A model generated the notes under the pieces. That model saw only the letters and a list, made by a program, of their open reading frames with translations, ran no database searches and was not told the DNA's origin. Position numbers and translations under genes: made by a program. From Planctomycetota bacterium (GTDB lineage: Bacteria; Planctomycetota; UBA1135; UBA2386), in assembly GCA_020638695.1 (NCBI GenBank), contig JACKIB010000001.1, positions 248,001 to 312,000 on the forward strand: a DNA stretch of 64,000 nt, given 5' to 3'. This document shows, in pieces, positions 41,518 to 51,278 of this stretch (positions within the stretch are counted from its first letter, which is position 1; every line of letters begins with the position of its first letter).

Positions 41518-44390
41518 ATCGGCGCGGAGGACCGCGGACCGCGGCGGTGGTGCTCGCCTTCCGATGCCTCCTGGTCGCCGGTCTGTCGCCTGGTGGCGTG
41601 CTGCCGGCGAACGCGCCCGTGGGCACGGTGCCGCACGGCCACCCGCGGGTGACCACGGTGTTTCCGTGCGGCGGCCAGCGAGGTACCGAGGTATCGCTGC
41701 GGATCACCGGCACGCGGCTGCGCGGCATCGCCGGGCTCACCTTCTTCCGGCCCGGCATCGAGGTGCTGGAGGTGAAGGCACCCAAGACCACCGAGGCCAC
41801 CGCGCGCCTGCGCATCCTCGCCGACTGCCCACTCGGCGTGCACCCGATGTTGGTACGCACCGCACTGGGCTGGTCGAACCTGCAGTTGTTCCATGTCGGC
41901 ACCCTGCCGGAGCACACCGAGAAGGAGCCCAACAACACCCCCGCCACCGCGCACAAGATCCCGCTGGGCAGCACCGTCAACGGCCGCATCACCAACGAGG
42001 ACGTCGACGTGTTCGCGGTCGAGGTGCGCGAGGGCCAACAAGTGCAGATCGAGGTGCAGGGCCTGCGCCTCGGCAACCGCGAGTTCGACCCGCACCTGAC
42101 GGTGACCGATGATCGCGGAGCCAAGATCGCGACCGTCGACGACACGATCTTCGGGATGCTCGACCCGGTGCTCGGCAAGCGCTGCACGCGCACCGGCACG
42201 TGGTTCCTGACGCTGCGGGAGAACGCGCTTGGCGGCAGCAACGACTCGCTCTACCGACTGCACGTGGGGTTGTTCCCGCGGCCGTTGGTCGCCTTCCCGC
42301 CGGGCGGCAAGCCGGGTGAGGACACCGCGCTGGAGCTGCGCGGCGGCGGCCCGGCGCAGCGCGCGTCGGTGCGACTCACGGAAACCGGTTTGAACAAGCA
42401 CTTCGTGCCGTCAGAGCACGGATCGGCACCTACCCCGCTCCTGCTGCACGGCTCGCCCCACACCTCGGTGCTCGCCGCCGGCCACGGGCAAAAGCCGCCG
42501 GCGGCCAGTCGCCTGTCTGTTTGGTCATCGCTCGGTCCGTTCGCCAACCCGCGCGATCCGAAAGGTGCCTCGCGCGGCCACGACACCGCCTTGCCTCCCG
42601 AACGCGACGGCGCACCGCCGCGCCTCGCCGGCCGCGACGGCCCGGTCGAGTGGACCAAGCAGCCATGGCTGCGCGACGCGGCGGTGCAGGACCTGAAGCG
42701 GCTCGCCGGGAAGTCCGCCGACTGCGTGCTCTACCTACGCCGGGCGATCCAGGCGCCGACCGCGCGGCGCGTGCTGCTGCTGCTCAGTGCCGACGACACG
42801 TTGAAAGCGTGGGTCAACGGCCGGTTGGTGGTCGACGACCGCAAGCCCTCGGCCACGCTCAAGGACCAGCACCGGCGAATCGTCGACCTGCGGGCCGGCG
42901 ACAACACCCTGCTGCTGAAGATCAGCAACCGCAGTGGACCCCTGACGGTCTACAGCCGCGTGCTCGACCCGTTGCGGATGGCCGACCACCGCAGCTTCAC
43001 CCCACCGGCCGCGCTGGCCGGAGTGATCGCCAAACCGCACGCCCAGGACCGGTTCGTGTTCCTGGCCGAACGCGGCCAGGCGATCGACTTCCGCGCGTTC
43101 GCCCGCATGCTGCGCTCGCCGCTCGACCCGGTGGTCGACTGCTACTGCACACACGACCGGTTCTACCTGGGCAACGACGACAGCCGCGGGCTCGACAGCC
43201 TGCTGCGCTTTCGCGCCCCGTTCACCGGTGAGTTCGTCCTGCGAGTGCGCGACATGCTGGAGAGCGGCAGCGACTGCCACGTGTACCGAATCGATGCGGA
43301 ACGCCCCGGGGCACGCTCGCTCGTCACCCGCACCCAGCTGCCGGGCTACCGCGACGAGTGGACCGTGTCGGTACCACGCGGTGGGCACAACGCGATCCTG
43401 ATCGCCGCCCAAGACCTCGACACCCGGGCCGGGGTGCAGCTCGGTTTCCGCGGCCTTCCCGAAGGTGTCACCGCGGCCGTGCCGGTGTTCCCATCCGGCG
43501 CCACCCAGATCCCGGTGGTGTTCACCGCCACGGGCGAAGCGGCGCGCGCCGGTGCGTTGGCCGATGTCACGGCGAAGGCGACCGCACCGGGCAAGTCGGT
43601 CCGTGCAGCGCAGTTCTCCCAGCCGGTGGTGGTGGTCGAGGCGCGCAACCAGTCGCCGTACTTGACCACGCCGATCGAGAAGCTGCCGGTGGCGGTCACC
43701 GACGCCTCGCCGTTCCGCATCGAGCTCACCGCCCCGAAGGTGCCGCTGGTGCGCGGAAGCAGCTTGCCGCTGCGCTTCGCCGTCCACCGCGCCAGGGGAT
43801 TCGCCGGCGCGGTGCGGGTTCGCATGCTCTACAACCCGCCCGGGATCACCTCGAGTCAGGTGACCGTCGCTGCCAAGGCCAACGAAGGCACGTTGATGCT
43901 GTACGCCAACGGCGCGGCGCGGATCGGCGAACAGCAGATCGTGCTGGTGGGCACCACCCCGCTGTTCGGCGCCGACGTCAGCGCGAGCACCGAACACGTG
44001 CGCCTCACCGTCGACCCACCGTGGCTGAAAGCCACCATCGGCGACCTGCGCACCGATCAAGGAACCGAGGGCAAGCTGCCGGTCCGGCTCGAGCGCGCCC
44101 GCGAGTTCAGCGGCCGCGTCGAGGCCCGTTGGGTAGGACTGCCCCGCGGCGTGGTCTGCAATACCGCGGCGATCGAAAAGGGCACCCCCGACCTCGAGGT
44201 GCGGGTCAAGGTCGATCCCAACGCACCGCCTGGCCGTCACCGCAACTTTCGCCTGCAGCTGCGCATCCACGCCGAGCACGGCGTGGTGCTGCAGGAGTTC
44301 CGCGCCGGCGAGATCCGCATCGACCGCAAGGCTGCCCGGCCCTCAGCGACCGCACGGCCGGCCAGCGCCGCCACCGGGAGACCGCGCTCA
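41514..44390 (+). CDS. Exported PPC-domain protein of the planctomycete cytochrome operon
   Basis: This 959-aa protein (stop TGA 44391-44393) has an N-terminal signal region. It then has an IPT/TIG-like segment (VTTVFPCGGQRGTEVSLRIT), then pre-peptidase C-terminal (PPC) domains with EKEPNNTPATAHKIPLGSTV and DVDVFAVEVREGQQVQIEVQ. The C-terminal half is further beta-sandwiches (VPRGGHNAILIAAQDLDTRAG). There is no protease or cytochrome motif, so it is probably a carbohydrate- or matrix-binding partner of the DUF1501 and DUF1553 proteins. Its ATG overlaps the DUF1501 stop and its stop overlaps the next ATG, showing strict coupling. Confidence 0.85.
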
Positions 44391-46825
44391 TGATCCGTTC
44401 CACGCTGTTCGCGCTGACCGTCGTCGCGTTCGTCCCGCCACAGCCCGGCGCCGGCGAACCACCTCCGCAGGTCGTGAAGCTGCGCGCCTTCCCGAGTCCG
44501 ATCGACCTGCGCGGCGCGGACGACCACAAGCGACTCATCGTGGTCGCCGAGTACTCCGACGGGACGACCCGCGAAGTCACGGCGCAGGCGACCCTTCGGC
44601 TGGACGCCAAGTCCCCGGTTCGCCTGGACACCAAGGCCCATCGAGTGTCCGGGGTGCACGACGGTGAGGGTCGGTTGAAGGTGGCGTTCGCGGGGCACGC
44701 CCTCGAGCTGCGCGTGGCAGTGGCCGGGGTCGGCCGGCGCGCCCCGGTCAGTTTCCGCAACGACGTGGTACCGGTCTTGACCAAGGCTGGCTGCAATGCC
44801 GGCACCTGCCACGGCGCCGCCTCCGGCAAGAACGGCTTCCGCCTGTCCCTGTTCGGCTTCGACCCCGGCAAGGACTGGACCACCTTGACCCACGAGCTGC
44901 GCGGGCGGCGCACGGATCCGGCGGACGTCGACCACAGCCTGATGCTCAGCAAGCCGCTGCGCCAGGTCGCCCACCAGGGCGGACGGCGACTCGAGGCCGG
45001 CACCACCAACCACCGCATCCTGCGCGACTGGATCCACCAAGGCACCAAGGACGACGTCGCCACCGCACCGCATCTGACCGGGATCGAGGTACTCCCGGGC
45101 AGCGCGGTGATCACCGGCAAAGCGGTCGCGCAGCGGCTGCTGGTGCTGGCGCGCTACGCCGACGGCAGCACGCGCGACGTCACCGAGCTCAGCCGGCTCA
45201 GCTCGAACAACGAGCCGGTGGCCACCGTCGACGACGCCGGAGTGGTACGCACCGGCGAGTGCGGCGAGGCGTTCGTCATGGCACGCTTCGGCCCGTTCGC
45301 CGAAGTCGCCCAGGTGTTGGTTGTGCCCGACGGCACCGGTTACGCATTCCCCGACATCGAGCCGGTCAACTACATCGACCGGGCGGTGTTCGACAAGCTG
45401 CGTCGCATGCGCCTGCGCCCCACCGAGCGCTGCGACGACGCGACCTTCCTGCGCCGCGTCTACCTCGACATCATAAACCAGGTGCCCGAGCCGGCGGAGG
45501 CGGCGGCCTTCTTGGCCGACACCCGACCGGACAAGCGCACGCGGTTGGTCGACGCGCTGCTGCAGCGTCCCGAGTTCCCCGACGTGCAGGCGATGCAGTG
45601 GGCCGAGGTGCTGCGCATCGAGTCGCAGCGGCTCGAGCGCAAGGGAATGCACGTCTACACCGAGTTCCTCCGCGATGCGTTCCGCGATGGCACGCCGATG
45701 GACGAGCTGGTGCGCAAGCTGCTCACCGCCACCGGTTCGAACTTCCGCGACCCGGCGGCCAACTTCTACCTGGTGCAGCGCCAGCCGAATCTGATCGCCG
45801 AGGACGTGGCGCAGAACTTCCTCGGCATCCGCATCCAGTGCGCGCAGTGCCACAACCATCCGTTCGAGCGCTGGACGATGGACGACTACTACGGGTTCGC
45901 GGCGTTCTTCGCCCGCGTCGGCCGCAAGCGCGGCGAGCACCCGTACGAGTCGATCGTGTTCCCCCGCACTTCCGGTGAGGTGCGCAACCAGCGGAGCAAC
46001 CTGGTGGCTGCACCCAAGCTGCTCGGCGGGGCGGAGCCCAAGCTCGGGCGCGAAGACGATCGCCGCGCGGCGCTCGCCAGCTGGCTGACCGGCAAGGACA
46101 ACCCGTGGTTCAAGACCACCATCGCCAATCGGCTGTGGGCACGGATGTTCGGTCGCGGTCTGGTCGACCCGGTCGATGACGTGCGGGTCAGCAACCCGCC
46201 ATCGCATCCCGAGCTCTACCGACTGCTGGGCGACAAGCTCGCCGCGAGCGGATTCGACGTGCGGCAGATCATCCGCGACATCTGCCGGAGCCACACCTAC
46301 CAACAGCGACCGGGTGGCGGACAGACGCCGTCGGGCTCGTTCGCCGAGGCCGGCGTGCGAAGACTGACCGCCGAGCAGCTGCTCGACGCGGTGAGCAAGG
46401 TCACCGGAGTGGCGGAGCGCTACCGCAACCTGCCGTCGGGAGCGAACGCGACCCAAGTCGAGGACGGCAACCCGCGCAATCGCTTCCTCGACGTCTTCGG
46501 ACGCCCGCGGCGCACCAGCGCGTGCACGTGCGATCGCCGCAGCGAGCCGACGCTGAGCCAGGCGCTGCACCTGATCAACGGCGAGACGATCGCCCGTCGG
46601 GTGCGCGACCGCAACGGCCGCCTGCACCGGCTGCTGCGCGCCAAGAAGCCGACCGCCGCGATCCTCGAAGAACTGTTCCTCGCCGCCTACGCGCGGCCCC
46701 CGAGCCCGTCCGAGGTGCACCGCCTGCAGCAGGTGGTCGACAAGGACCCCAAACAGCGCGTCGCCGCGCTGGAGGACGTGTTCTGGGCGCTGCTGAACTC
46801 CAAGGAGTTCCTGTTCAACCACTGA
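44390..46825 (+). CDS. DUF1549/DUF1553 planctomycete cytochrome-domain protein with BIG2-like domains
   Basis: This 811-aa exported protein has several parts. There is a signal region, a bacterial Ig-like domain (VAEYSDGTTREVTAQATLRL), and a PSCyt-type haem segment with CNAGTCHGA. That motif is CX4CH rather than CX2CH, followed by GKNGFRLSLFGFDP. A second Ig-like domain follows (VLARYADGSTRDVTELSRLS). DUF1549 has EPVNYIDRAVFDKLRRMR and a second haem-type motif CAQCHNHPFERWTMDDYYGF. DUF1553 has LASWLTGKDNPWFKTTIANRL (written as consecutive family blocks), ending in PSRSEV-like LAAYARPPSPSEV. Role unknown; probably periplasmic electron transfer coupled to a degradative DUF1501 partner. Start ATG 44390 overlaps the PPC stop. 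Confidence 0.92.
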   Translation: MIRSTLFALTVVAFVPPQPGAGEPPPQVVKLRAFPSPIDLRGADDHKRLIVVAEYSDGTTREVTAQATLRLDAKSPVRLDTKAHRVSGVHDGEGRLKVAFAGHALELRVAVAGVGRRAPVSFRNDVVPVLTKAGCNAGTCHGAASGKNGFRLSLFGFDPGKDWTTLTHELRGRRTDPADVDHSLMLSKPLRQVAHQGGRRLEAGTTNHRILRDWIHQGTKDDVATAPHLTGIEVLPGSAVITGKAVAQRLLVLARYADGSTRDVTELSRLSSNNEPVATVDDAGVVRTGECGEAFVMARFGPFAEVAQVLVVPDGTGYAFPDIEPVNYIDRAVFDKLRRMRLRPTERCDDATFLRRVYLDIINQVPEPAEAAAFLADTRPDKRTRLVDALLQRPEFPDVQAMQWAEVLRIESQRLERKGMHVYTEFLRDAFRDGTPMDELVRKLLTATGSNFRDPAANFYLVQRQPNLIAEDVAQNFLGIRIQCAQCHNHPFERWTMDDYYGFAAFFARVGRKRGEHPYESIVFPRTSGEVRNQRSNLVAAPKLLGGAEPKLGREDDRRAALASWLTGKDNPWFKTTIANRLWARMFGRGLVDPVDDVRVSNPPSHPELYRLLGDKLAASGFDVRQIIRDICRSHTYQQRPGGGQTPSGSFAEAGVRRLTAEQLLDAVSKVTGVAERYRNLPSGANATQVEDGNPRNRFLDVFGRPRRTSACTCDRRSEPTLSQALHLINGETIARRVRDRNGRLHRLLRAKKPTAAILEELFLAAYARPPSPSEVHRLQQVVDKDPKQRVAALEDVFWALLNSKEFLFNH

Positions 46826-48633
46826 TGCAATCGGCCATGCACTGCTCCCTTCGACGCGTCCCGGCGCTGCTGCTCGCCACCGCGCTGGTATCCCCGGCCG
46901 GGGCCCAGGCAACCGGGGCGAAGCCCAAGCCGGCGGCCCATCAACCCGCCGACGAACTCAGCCAACTGCTGGACAAGCTCGGCAAGGTCGACCCGGCATT
47001 GTGGCGCAAGCGCATCACCGACCTCGAGCGGCTCGCACAGACCGAGGAACAGCGGGCCGCGAAGCTCCGCGGCGCTGCCGCCAGGGCGGTGGAGCGCGCC
47101 AAGCGGGCGCGCGCGGAGGTGCAGCGCCTGCAACAGCTGATGGGGTTGATCGGCACGGCGAAGAGTGCGCCGAACGCGCCGCAGGTGAAGCCGAAGCCCG
47201 ACGCAGCCAAGGTATCGATGGCGACCGGCACGGGCGCCAAGCAACCGCCCAAGATGGCCTCGGCGACTCCCAGCAAGCAGGGCGCCCCTGGATCACCGCG
47301 CAAGACCATGCCGCGCGTCGGCGGGCCCCGCGCCGACGTGATCACCTACGAGGATCACGTCCAGGAGATCTTCATGCAGCACTGCTCGGCGTGCCACGAC
47401 AGTGATTCGAAGCGCGGCGGGCTCGACCTTACGAGCTTCGCGACCGCGCGGGCCGGCGGCAGCTCGGGCACGACCATCGTCCCCGGCGACCCGCAGCGCA
47501 GCCGATTGTTCTTGCTGGTGTCGCACCGCGAGAAGCCCACCATGCCGCCGGATGAGGAGCCGATCGACAAGGCGCTGATCGAGAAGATCCGCATGTGGAT
47601 CGCCGCCGGCGCGCCGGAGAACAAAGCCGATGCCCGGGCCAGTGCCAAAAAGCCACGCGCCGCGCCGGCCGCGGCCGCGCTCGCCCCGCGCTTCGACCGC
47701 CCGGCCCCGATGCCCAGCGGTTGGACGCCGCTCGAGCTGAAGCGCCCCGCACAGCCGGTTGGCATCAAATGCATGGCGGCCAGTGCGCGCTCTCCGCTGT
47801 TGGCGCTCCCGGGACTCAACGGGGTGCGGGTCGTGCACAGCGCGACCGGCAAGTCCGTCGGTGTGCTGCCGTTCAACCACGGCACCGCCGAGGTGCTGGC
47901 GTTCCGCTCCGACGCGGCGCAGCTGCTGGTCGCCGGCGGCACCCCCGGAAAGGTCGGGCGCGCGGAGTTGTTCGACGTGAAGACCGGCAAACTGCTCGGC
48001 ACGTACGGCAAGGCGTTCGACTCGATCCTCGCCGCGGCAGTGCACCCACGGTTGCCGCGGATCGCGTTGGGCGGCTCGGGGAGACGGGTACAGGTCTACG
48101 ACACCGCTTCCGGAGCGCGGGCGTACGAGCTGCGTGACCACAACGAGTGGATCCTGTCGCTCGCGTTCAGCGACGACGGCGCGTACCTGGCGAGCGCCGA
48201 CCGCGCGGGGACCGTGGTCGTGACCGAGGCCCAATCCGGGCGCAACGTGCACGTGATCCGGCGCCACAGCGGTGCGGTGCATCAGCTGCGCTTCACCCCG
48301 GACTCGCGCACCCTGCTGACGGTCGGCGCCGACGGCACGCTGCGCGCCTTCGACAGCAAGAGCGGCCGCGAACGCTGGCAGCGTCGGGTGTCCGGCCGGC
48401 CACTCACGGTTGCGGTGAGCCCCGACGGCAAGACCTTGGCCTGCGGATCCGACAACCGCACCGCGCAGCTGTTCCGCGCCGACGGACGGCCGATCGCGAC
48501 CCTGTCCGGGGCGCGTGACTGGGTGTACTCGGTGGCGTTCAGCGACGACGGGAGCCGACTGTTCGCCGGCGATTGGACCGGGACGACCACGGTGTTCGAC
48601 GTGAAGTCGCGGCGTGCCGTGCAGCGCTGGTAG
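46825..48633 (+). CDS. Exported cytochrome c (PSCyt1-type) with WD40 propeller
   Basis: This 602-aa protein has a Sec signal (ALLLATALVSPAGAQ), a charged coiled-coil-rich region (~35-100) and a proline/lysine linker. A planctomycete cytochrome c domain follows with CSACHDSDSKRGGLDLTS (CX2CH, ~His188) and KPTMPPDEEP for the distal Met. The C-terminal half is a WD40-type propeller (GVRVVHSATGKSVGVLPF, LRDHNEWILSLAFSDDGAYL, WVYSVAFSDDGSRLFAGDWT). The combination is known from planctomycete genomes. It starts one base before the previous stop finishes (TGATG), so it is the fourth coupled gene. The operon ends at 48633, 45 bp before transposase unit 3. Confidence 0.9.
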   Translation: MQSAMHCSLRRVPALLLATALVSPAGAQATGAKPKPAAHQPADELSQLLDKLGKVDPALWRKRITDLERLAQTEEQRAAKLRGAAARAVERAKRARAEVQRLQQLMGLIGTAKSAPNAPQVKPKPDAAKVSMATGTGAKQPPKMASATPSKQGAPGSPRKTMPRVGGPRADVITYEDHVQEIFMQHCSACHDSDSKRGGLDLTSFATARAGGSSGTTIVPGDPQRSRLFLLVSHREKPTMPPDEEPIDKALIEKIRMWIAAGAPENKADARASAKKPRAAPAAAALAPRFDRPAPMPSGWTPLELKRPAQPVGIKCMAASARSPLLALPGLNGVRVVHSATGKSVGVLPFNHGTAEVLAFRSDAAQLLVAGGTPGKVGRAELFDVKTGKLLGTYGKAFDSILAAAVHPRLPRIALGGSGRRVQVYDTASGARAYELRDHNEWILSLAFSDDGAYLASADRAGTVVVTEAQSGRNVHVIRRHSGAVHQLRFTPDSRTLLTVGADGTLRAFDSKSGRERWQRRVSGRPLTVAVSPDGKTLACGSDNRTAQLFRADGRPIATLSGARDWVYSVAFSDDGSRLFAGDWTGTTTVFDVKSRRAVQRW

Positions 48634-48721
48634 TGGAGCGAGGGGAGTCCTGGGTGGGCTGTGGGGCACTTGACCCCCTGAGCTCCCTCAACCTCGAGCT
48701 CTGAAGCCGCGGGGCTCTCCA

Positions 48722-48798
48722 CGGCCCCGTCGCCGTCGGCATCGGTCCGGGCTCGCTTCGCTCGGCTAGCGCGACCGATGCCGACGGCGACGGGGCCG
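48722..48798. repeat. Left hairpin of unit 3
   Basis: A perfect 26-bp stem (48722-48747 with 48773-48798), the same sequence as in units 1 and 2; the loop differs by one base (CTAGCGC for CTAGAGC). Confidence 0.9.
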
Positions 48799-49025
48799 CG
48801 GGAGAGCGGGTGGGGTCTGGGGTGGAAGGCCGTGCAATCTGATTGAGCACTGACCGGATCGTGTTGCGGTGGCGAGTGGTGACGCGTGAGGTGATCGATC
48901 GATGATCTACACTCGAGTGGCTCGGTTCGATGCGGCTGTGCCCGTATTACATGTGAGAACATTGAGTCGTGACTTGACTTGTCGTGACTTTGTTCGTAGA
49001 ACTATGCTCTAACAAGGGCAGGGTG

Positions 49026-49709
49026 ATGCGGATGAAGCGATCGAAGGACGACACGGGCCTGCTGCCGTTCCCTCGCATGAACTGGGGAGGTCGGCGCAAG
49101 GGAGCGGGGCGCAAGCCGAAGGGCGACAAGGCCGGGGTATCGCATCGAAGTCGTGCGGCGTTGGCCTCGCGGTTTCCGGTGCACGTGACGACACGGTTGG
49201 TGCGCGGGCTTCCGTCGTTGCGCAGCCAGGGCGTGTACGCGGTGCTGCTCGCGGCGTTCGCGAAGGGCTGCGAGCACAACGGCTTTCGCCTGGTGCACTA
49301 CTCAGTGCAGGGCAACCACCTGCACATGATCGTCGAGGCGAACGACCGTTCGTGCTTGGCGCGCGGCATGCAGGGATTGTTGGTCCGCATCGCTCGGGCC
49401 CTGAACCGGCTGTGGCGTCGCGTAGGCAAGGTGTTCGCCGACCGCTACCACGACCACATCCTCCGCACGCCTCGCGAAGTGCGCCACGCGCTGGCCTACG
49501 TGCTCAACAACGCCCGCCGCCACGGCGTGCGGTTGGCACAGGAGATCGACTGGTTCACCTCGGGATGCTGGTTCGACGGTTGGCGCGAGAAGCTGACGAG
49601 CAAGCTTCCCCCAGGCCTCACCAAACCGGTCGCACGCGCCCGCAACTGGCTGCTGAACATCGGCTGGCGCAGGCACGGCCTGATCGATCACCACGAGGTC
49701 CCCGGCTGA
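49026..49709 (+). CDS. Y1 (HUH) transposase, RAYT-like, copy 3
   Basis: This 227-aa transposase has an intact HUH motif (GNHLHMIVEA) and tyrosine helix (ALAYVLNNARRHG). Compared with copy 1 it differs at scattered sites: KDDTG for KDNTG, VYAVLLAAF, CEHNGF, SCLARGM, TSKLPPG and LIDHHEVPG at the C-terminus. These are mostly conservative, so the protein is likely functional. ATG 49026 is preceded by AGGGCAGG. It shares promoter, leader and flanking hairpins with the other copies. Confidence 0.88.
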   Translation: MRMKRSKDDTGLLPFPRMNWGGRRKGAGRKPKGDKAGVSHRSRAALASRFPVHVTTRLVRGLPSLRSQGVYAVLLAAFAKGCEHNGFRLVHYSVQGNHLHMIVEANDRSCLARGMQGLLVRIARALNRLWRRVGKVFADRYHDHILRTPREVRHALAYVLNNARRHGVRLAQEIDWFTSGCWFDGWREKLTSKLPPGLTKPVARARNWLLNIGWRRHGLIDHHEVPG

Positions 49710-49761
49710 AGACCACCATCGCACTTCCACCCTCCTAGGACTCCACCCACTCCCCTCGCGG

Positions 49762-49820
49762 CCCCGTCGGCATCGGCTTCGGTCGCAACTTGCCTTGGGC
49801 CGAAGCCGATGCCGACGGGG
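49762..49820. repeat. Right hairpin of unit 3
   Basis: A perfect 20-bp stem (49762-49781 with 49801-49820), same core as in units 1 and 2; the loop ends GGGC instead of GGAT. Confidence 0.9.
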
Positions 49821-49895
49821 TCGTGAGGGGAGCCCTCGCGGTTCTCGAGGCTGAGGCCGAGCGAGCCACGACCCCACGACCCCACGCAGCGCTCG

Positions 49896-50016
49896 TCGAC
49901 CGCACCGCACCAAACGTCGGTTCGACCGACCGGGTCGGGCGCAGCCTCGCCGCGTCGAAGCGGACGGTCCGTCCGCCGCGCCGCGTGACGTTGCCCAGCA
50001 ACACGGACTCGGAGTT
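49896..50016 (-). pseudogene. Second decayed 3' end of a Gfo/Idh gene, between units 3 and 4
   Basis: On the minus strand the spacer encodes SVLLGNVTRRGGRTVRFDA ARLRPTRSVEP (two adjoining blocks), homologous to the C-terminus of the 3109-4464 oxidoreductase and to the spacer fragment at 1672-1830. Compared with the latter it lacks ~30 bp in the middle and has extra substitutions. It has the same orientation and position relative to the units as in the first pair, although no intact Gfo/Idh gene lies near this locus. Confidence 0.8.
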
Positions 50017-50092
50017 GTTGTGGTGTGGGTGTGGCGGTGCTTGGACTGCTGAGCTCCCTCGACCTCGAGCTCTGAAGCCGCAGGGCTCTCCG

Positions 50093-50169
50093 CGGCCCCG
50101 TCGCCGTCGGCATCGGTCCGGGCTCGCTTCGCTCGGCTAGCGCGACCGATGCCGACGGCGACGGGGCCG
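50093..50169. repeat. Left hairpin of unit 4
   Basis: A perfect 26-bp stem (50093-50118 with 50144-50169), the same sequence as the other left hairpins. Confidence 0.9.
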
Positions 50170-50397
50170 CGGGAGAGCGGGTGGGGTCTGGGGGTGGAAG
50201 GCCGTGCGATCTGATTGAGCACTGACCGGATCGTGTTGCGGTGGCGAGTGGTGATGCGGGAGGTGATCGATCGACGATTCACATTCGAGTGGATCGGTTC
50301 GATGCGGCTGTGCCCGTATTACATGTGAGAACATTGAGTCGTGACTTGACTTGTCGTGACTTTGTTCGTAGAACTATGCTCTAACAAGGGCAGGGTG

Positions 50398-51081
50398 ATG
50401 CGGATGAAGCGATCGAAGGACAACACGGGCCTACTGCCGTTCCCTCGCATGAACTGGGGAGGTCGGCGCAAGGGAGCGGGGCGCAAACCGAAGGGCGACA
50501 AGGCCGGGGTATCGCATCGAAGTCGTGCGGCGTTGGCCTCGCGCTTTCCGGTGCACGTGACGACACGGTTGGTGCGCGGGCTTCCGTCGCTGCGCAGCCA
50601 GGGCGTGTACGCGGTGCTGCGCGCGGCGTTCGCGAAGGGCTGCGAAGGCAACGGCTTTCGCCTGGTTCACTACTCCGTGCAGGGCAACCACCTGCACATG
50701 ATCGTCGAGGCGAATGACCGCTCGTGCTTGTCGCGCGGCATGCAAGGGTTGTTGGTCCGCATCGCCCGGGCCCTGAACCGGCTGTGGCGTCGCGTAGGCA
50801 AGGTGTTCGCCGACCGCTACCACGACCACATCCTCCGCACGCCTCGCGAAGTGCGCCACGCGCTGGCCTACGTGCTCAACAACGCCCGCCGCCACGGCGT
50901 GCGGTTGGCACAGGAGATCGACTGGTTCACCTCGGGATGCTGGTTCGACGGTTGGCGCGAGAAGCTGACGAGCAAGCTTCCCCCAGGCCTCACCAAACCG
51001 GTCGCACGCGCCCGCAACTGGCTGCTGAACACCGGCTGGCGCAGACACGGCCTGATCGGCCACGACGAGGTCCCCGGCTGA
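50398..51081 (+). CDS. Y1 (HUH) transposase, RAYT-like, copy 4
   Basis: This 227-aa transposase has intact HUH (GNHLHMIVEA) and tyrosine (ALAYVLNN) motifs. Differences from copy 3 are few: KDNTG, VLRAAF, CEGNGF, SCLSRGM, and NTGWRRHGLIGHDEVPG at the end. ATG 50398 with an AGGGCAGG ribosome-binding site. Together with copies 1 and 3 it keeps all catalytic residues. Confidence 0.88.
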   Translation: MRMKRSKDNTGLLPFPRMNWGGRRKGAGRKPKGDKAGVSHRSRAALASRFPVHVTTRLVRGLPSLRSQGVYAVLRAAFAKGCEGNGFRLVHYSVQGNHLHMIVEANDRSCLSRGMQGLLVRIARALNRLWRRVGKVFADRYHDHILRTPREVRHALAYVLNNARRHGVRLAQEIDWFTSGCWFDGWREKLTSKLPPGLTKPVARARNWLLNTGWRRHGLIGHDEVPG

Positions 51082-51133
51082 AGCCCCCAATCGCACTCCC
51101 ACGCCCCCAGGACTCCCCCCACTCCCCTCGCGG

Positions 51134-51192
51134 CCCCGTCGGCATCGGCTTGGGTCGCAACTTGCCTTGGATCGAAGCCGATGCCGACGGGG
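51134..51192. repeat. Right hairpin of unit 4
   Basis: A 20-bp stem (51134-51153 with 51173-51192) with one mismatch near the loop (GGCTTGG against CGAAGCC). This is the only imperfect right hairpin of the four. Confidence 0.85.
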
Positions 51193-51278
51193 TCGTGAGG
51201 GGAGCCCTCGCGGCTTCTGAGGCTGAGGCCGAGGGAGCTCAGGACCCGGACCCGCGAACGACGATTCGAGCCGCCGGA

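Larger units (their letters stand above)
48679..49869 (+). mobile_element. RAYT-like transposase unit 3
   Basis: The third copy of the unit starts at TGAGCTCCCTC (48679) and ends near 49869. It lies directly after the cytochrome operon. It differs from units 1-2 at scattered positions in the leader and the transposase (for example ATCGATCG in place of ATCGGTTG) and shares several of those differences with unit 4. The two units of each pair are therefore closer to each other than to the other pair. Confidence 0.8.
50050..51241 (+). mobile_element. RAYT-like transposase unit 4
   Basis: This copy has the best-preserved ends: TGAGCTCCCTC at 50050-50060 and GAGGGAGCTCA at 51231-51241, a perfect 11-bp inverted repeat inside a longer imperfect one (CTGAAGCCGC... 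with ...GCGGCTTCTGAG). Length 1192 bp. It ends 37 bp before the 3' end of the next gene. Confidence 0.82.
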
